This document shows, piece by piece, positions 62,115 to 64,000 of a stretch of 64,000 nt of DNA (the stretch's first letter is position 1; every line of letters starts with the position of its first letter). The DNA is from JAUILH01 sp965230535 (GTDB lineage: Bacteria; Bacteroidota; Bacteroidia; Flavobacteriales_D; JAUILH01). The stretch is from positions 1,736,001 to 1,800,000 of the forward strand of contig OZ246010.1 in assembly GCA_965230535.1 (NCBI GenBank). Reading direction: 5' to 3'. Both the position numbers and the translations under genes were made by a program. The notes beneath the pieces are model-generated. The model was not told the origin of the DNA. It searched no databases and saw only the letters and a list, made by a program, of their open reading frames with translations.

Positions 62115-64000
62115 TTACAGTGTTTTAGCTACTTCTACTTCCTCAAAGGCTTCAACGTGGTCACCAACTTTAATGTCGTTGAACTTCTCAATATTCAAAC
62201 CACACTCGTAACCGTGCTTCACTTCCTTCACATCATCTTTGAATCGTTTCAACGAGCCAAGCAGACCAGTATAGATAACGATACCGTCTCTAATAACACG
62301 GATGTTGCTACTTCTGTTGATCTGGCCTTCAAGAACGAAACATCCGGCAATGGTTCCGACCTTAGAAATTTTGAAAGTTTCTCTGATCTCGGCAGTACCA
62401 ATGATCTTCTCTTCAACATCAGGGGACAACATACCTTCCATTGCGGCTTTAACCTCTTCAATGGCTTGATAGATGATGCTGTACAATCTGATTTCTACTT
62501 CTTCGTTCTCTGCCAGTTTTCTTGCACCTGCTGAAGGTCTTACCTGGAATCCAACGATGATGGCATCTGATGCAGTTGCCAAAAGTACATCTGACTCTGT
62601 AATGGCACCAACCGCCTTATGAATGATATTCACCTGAATTTGCTCAGTACTTAATTTCTCAAGCGAATCAGACAAGGCCTCAATAGATCCATCCACATCA
62701 CCTTTCACAATCACGTTTAGCTCCTGGAAGTCACCCAATGCCAATCGTCTACCGATTTCATCAAGTGTCAAGTGCTTCTGAGTTCTCACCCCCTGCTCTC
62801 GCTGAAGCTGAGTTCTCTTAGCAGCAATATCTTTCGCTTCTCTTTCGTCATCTAATACATGGAATTTATCGCCTGCACTGGGTGCACCATTCAGACCAAG
62901 TACCTCAACCGGGAATGATGGACCAGCTTCTTTCACACGCTGACCACGTTCATTTTCCATAGCTTTCACCTTTCCGAAATGTTGACCAGCCAGAATCATA
63001 TCTCCAACCTGTAATGTACCTGCTTCAACAAGTACGGTTGTTACATATCCTCTACCCTTATCCAGCTCAGATTCAATGATGGTACCAAGTGCATTCTTAT
63101 TAGGATTGGCTTTCAATTCAAGTAACTCTGCTTCCAGCACCACCTTTTCAAGTAGCTCCTCAATATTAGTCCCTTTCTTGGCAGAAATTTCCTGACTTTG
63201 GAACTTACCACCCCAATCTTCAACCAAAATATTCATTTGAGATAATTCTTCTCTGATCTTATCCGGATTGGCTTCAGGTCTGTCAATTTTATTGATCGCA
63301 ATTACCATTGGTACACCTGCAGCCTGAGCGTGATTAATGGCCTCCTTAGTTTGAGGCATCACTTTGTCATCAGCTGCAACGATAATAATGGCAATATCCG
63401 TTACCTGAGCACCTCTGGCACGCATGGCTGTAAAGGCCTCATGCCCTGGTGTATCAAGGAAAGTAATTGTCTTACCGTCCTTCATTTTAACGTTGTAAGC
63501 TCCAATATGCTGGGTAATTCCTCCGGCCTCACCGTCGATTACGTTGGCCTTTCTAATGTAATCCAGCAAAGAAGTTTTACCATGATCAACGTGTCCCATT
63601 ACCGTAACAATAGGAGGTCTTTCAATTAAGTCTTCTTCAGAATCCTCTTCAAGAACGATAGAATCTGATACATCTGCAGATACGAACTCAACAGTATATC
63701 CAAATTCTTCGGCAATGATGGTGAGTGTTTCCGCATCCAATCTCTGGTTGATAGAGGCAAAAATACCCAGTGACATACAAGCAGAGATAACGTCTGTTGC
63801 GCCCACACTCATCATGGTTGCAAGCTCAGAAACGGTTACGAATTCCGTCACTTTAAGAACGCTCTTTTCTTCTTCCAGTCTTGCCAATTCTTCCTGAGAT
63901 TTAGCTGCAACCGCATCTCTTTTGGCACGTCTGTTTTTAACAGATTTAGACTTTCCACCGCCACTCAAACGAGCCAGTGTTTCTTTAATCTCCTTTTGAA
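62115..64000 (-). CDS. infB: Translation initiation factor IF-2 (N-terminus outside the window)
   Basis: Partial IF-2, about 628 residues to the window edge. The frame stays open to base 64000 (the TTG at 63968 is internal; the residues before it read KEIKETLARLSGGG, a typical IF-2 linker). Present are the basic linker, the G domain (VMGHVDHGKTSLL, DTPGHEAFTAM, INKIDRP), domain II and the C-terminal domains ending VEAFEEVEVAKTL. It positions initiator tRNA on the 30S subunit. It precedes cysC by 15 bases. Confidence 0.95.
   Translation of the reverse strand, partial: QKEIKETLARLSGGGKSKSVKNRRAKRDAVAAKSQEELARLEEEKSVLKVTEFVTVSELATMMSVGATDVISACMSLGIFASINQRLDAETLTIIAEEFGYTVEFVSADVSDSIVLEEDSEEDLIERPPIVTVMGHVDHGKTSLLDYIRKANVIDGEAGGITQHIGAYNVKMKDGKTITFLDTPGHEAFTAMRARGAQVTDIAIIIVAADDKVMPQTKEAINHAQAAGVPMVIAINKIDRPEANPDKIREELSQMNILVEDWGGKFQSQEISAKKGTNIEELLEKVVLEAELLELKANPNKNALGTIIESELDKGRGYVTTVLVEAGTLQVGDMILAGQHFGKVKAMENERGQRVKEAGPSFPVEVLGLNGAPSAGDKFHVLDDEREAKDIAAKRTQLQREQGVRTQKHLTLDEIGRRLALGDFQELNVIVKGDVDGSIEALSDSLEKLSTEQIQVNIIHKAVGAITESDVLLATASDAIIVGFQVRPSAGARKLAENEEVEIRLYSIIYQAIEEVKAAMEGMLSPDVEEKIIGTAEIRETFKISKVGTIAGCFVLEGQINRSSNIRVIRDGIVIYTGLLGSLKRFKDDVKEVKHGYECGLNIEKFNDIKVGDHVEAFEEVEVAKTL

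Overview
The window looks like a compact chromosome segment from a Bacteroidota bacterium, most likely of the Flavobacteriales. The evidence is the gene order rplM-rpsI-rpsB-tsf, two proteins with C-terminal type IX secretion (T9SS) sorting domains, promoters of the Bacteroidota form TTG-N20-TAnnTTTG, few Shine-Dalgarno sequences, LytTR regulators paired with beta-propeller or TPR kinases, and a ferredoxin-type sulfite reductase carrying a HEPN domain. No rRNA, tRNA, insertion sequence, prophage or CRISPR array was seen. Both ends cut genes: a serine hydrolase on the left and infB on the right.

Layout. 1-5.5 kb: translation and RNA genes (rplM, rpsI, rpsB, tsf, pyrH, frr). 5.5-12.9 kb: an eight-gene minus-strand operon for sulfite reduction and cysteine synthesis (sulfite reductase, cobA, sirC, ferredoxin-NADP reductase, ferredoxin, cysE, cysM, cysH). 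13-20 kb: a T9SS-exported beta-helix protein, a Na/Pi cotransporter and a chromate transporter. 20-29.4 kb: two LytTR two-component systems around a secreted leucine-rich-repeat/LamG protein. 29.4-36.6 kb: a lipoprotein, NDH-2, a sialidase-fold T9SS protein, a VOC protein and metG. 36.6-41.4 kb: LD-carboxypeptidase and a SiaA/SiaB/SiaC-like partner-switching module. 41.5-51.4 kb: yraN, rluB, a GNAT enzyme, a CAP protein, fbp, mfd and secreted proteins. 51.5-58.6 kb: purH followed by the elongasome operon mreB-mreC-mreD-mrdA-rodA. 59.3-64 kb: sulfate activation genes cysN, cysD and cysC downstream of infB.

Together the two sulfur clusters encode sulfate to cysteine: CysD/CysN make APS, CysC makes PAPS, CysH makes sulfite, and siroheme sulfite reductase makes sulfide, with electrons from NADPH through the reductase and ferredoxin encoded in the same operon. 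CysE and CysM then fix sulfide into cysteine.

The most striking observation is the roughly 300 bp leader of the cysteine operon. On the minus strand it holds two successive units, each made of a short Met/Cys-rich ORF (cores MMCMFCC and MMMCCMNC) followed by a rho-independent terminator. In both units the bases just after the Cys codons are complementary to the 5' arm of the terminator. This is the architecture of ribosome-mediated transcription attenuation, here in tandem and apparently sensing sulfur amino acids. Other points of interest are a Sia-like switch in which two SiaB kinase domains are fused in one protein and no SiaD is present, a decayed second copy of the metG 3' end beyond an inserted VOC gene, a pair of 14-bp direct repeats exactly 21 bp apart between a LytS-type kinase and its LytTR regulator, and a protein with both a lipobox and a T9SS sorting domain.
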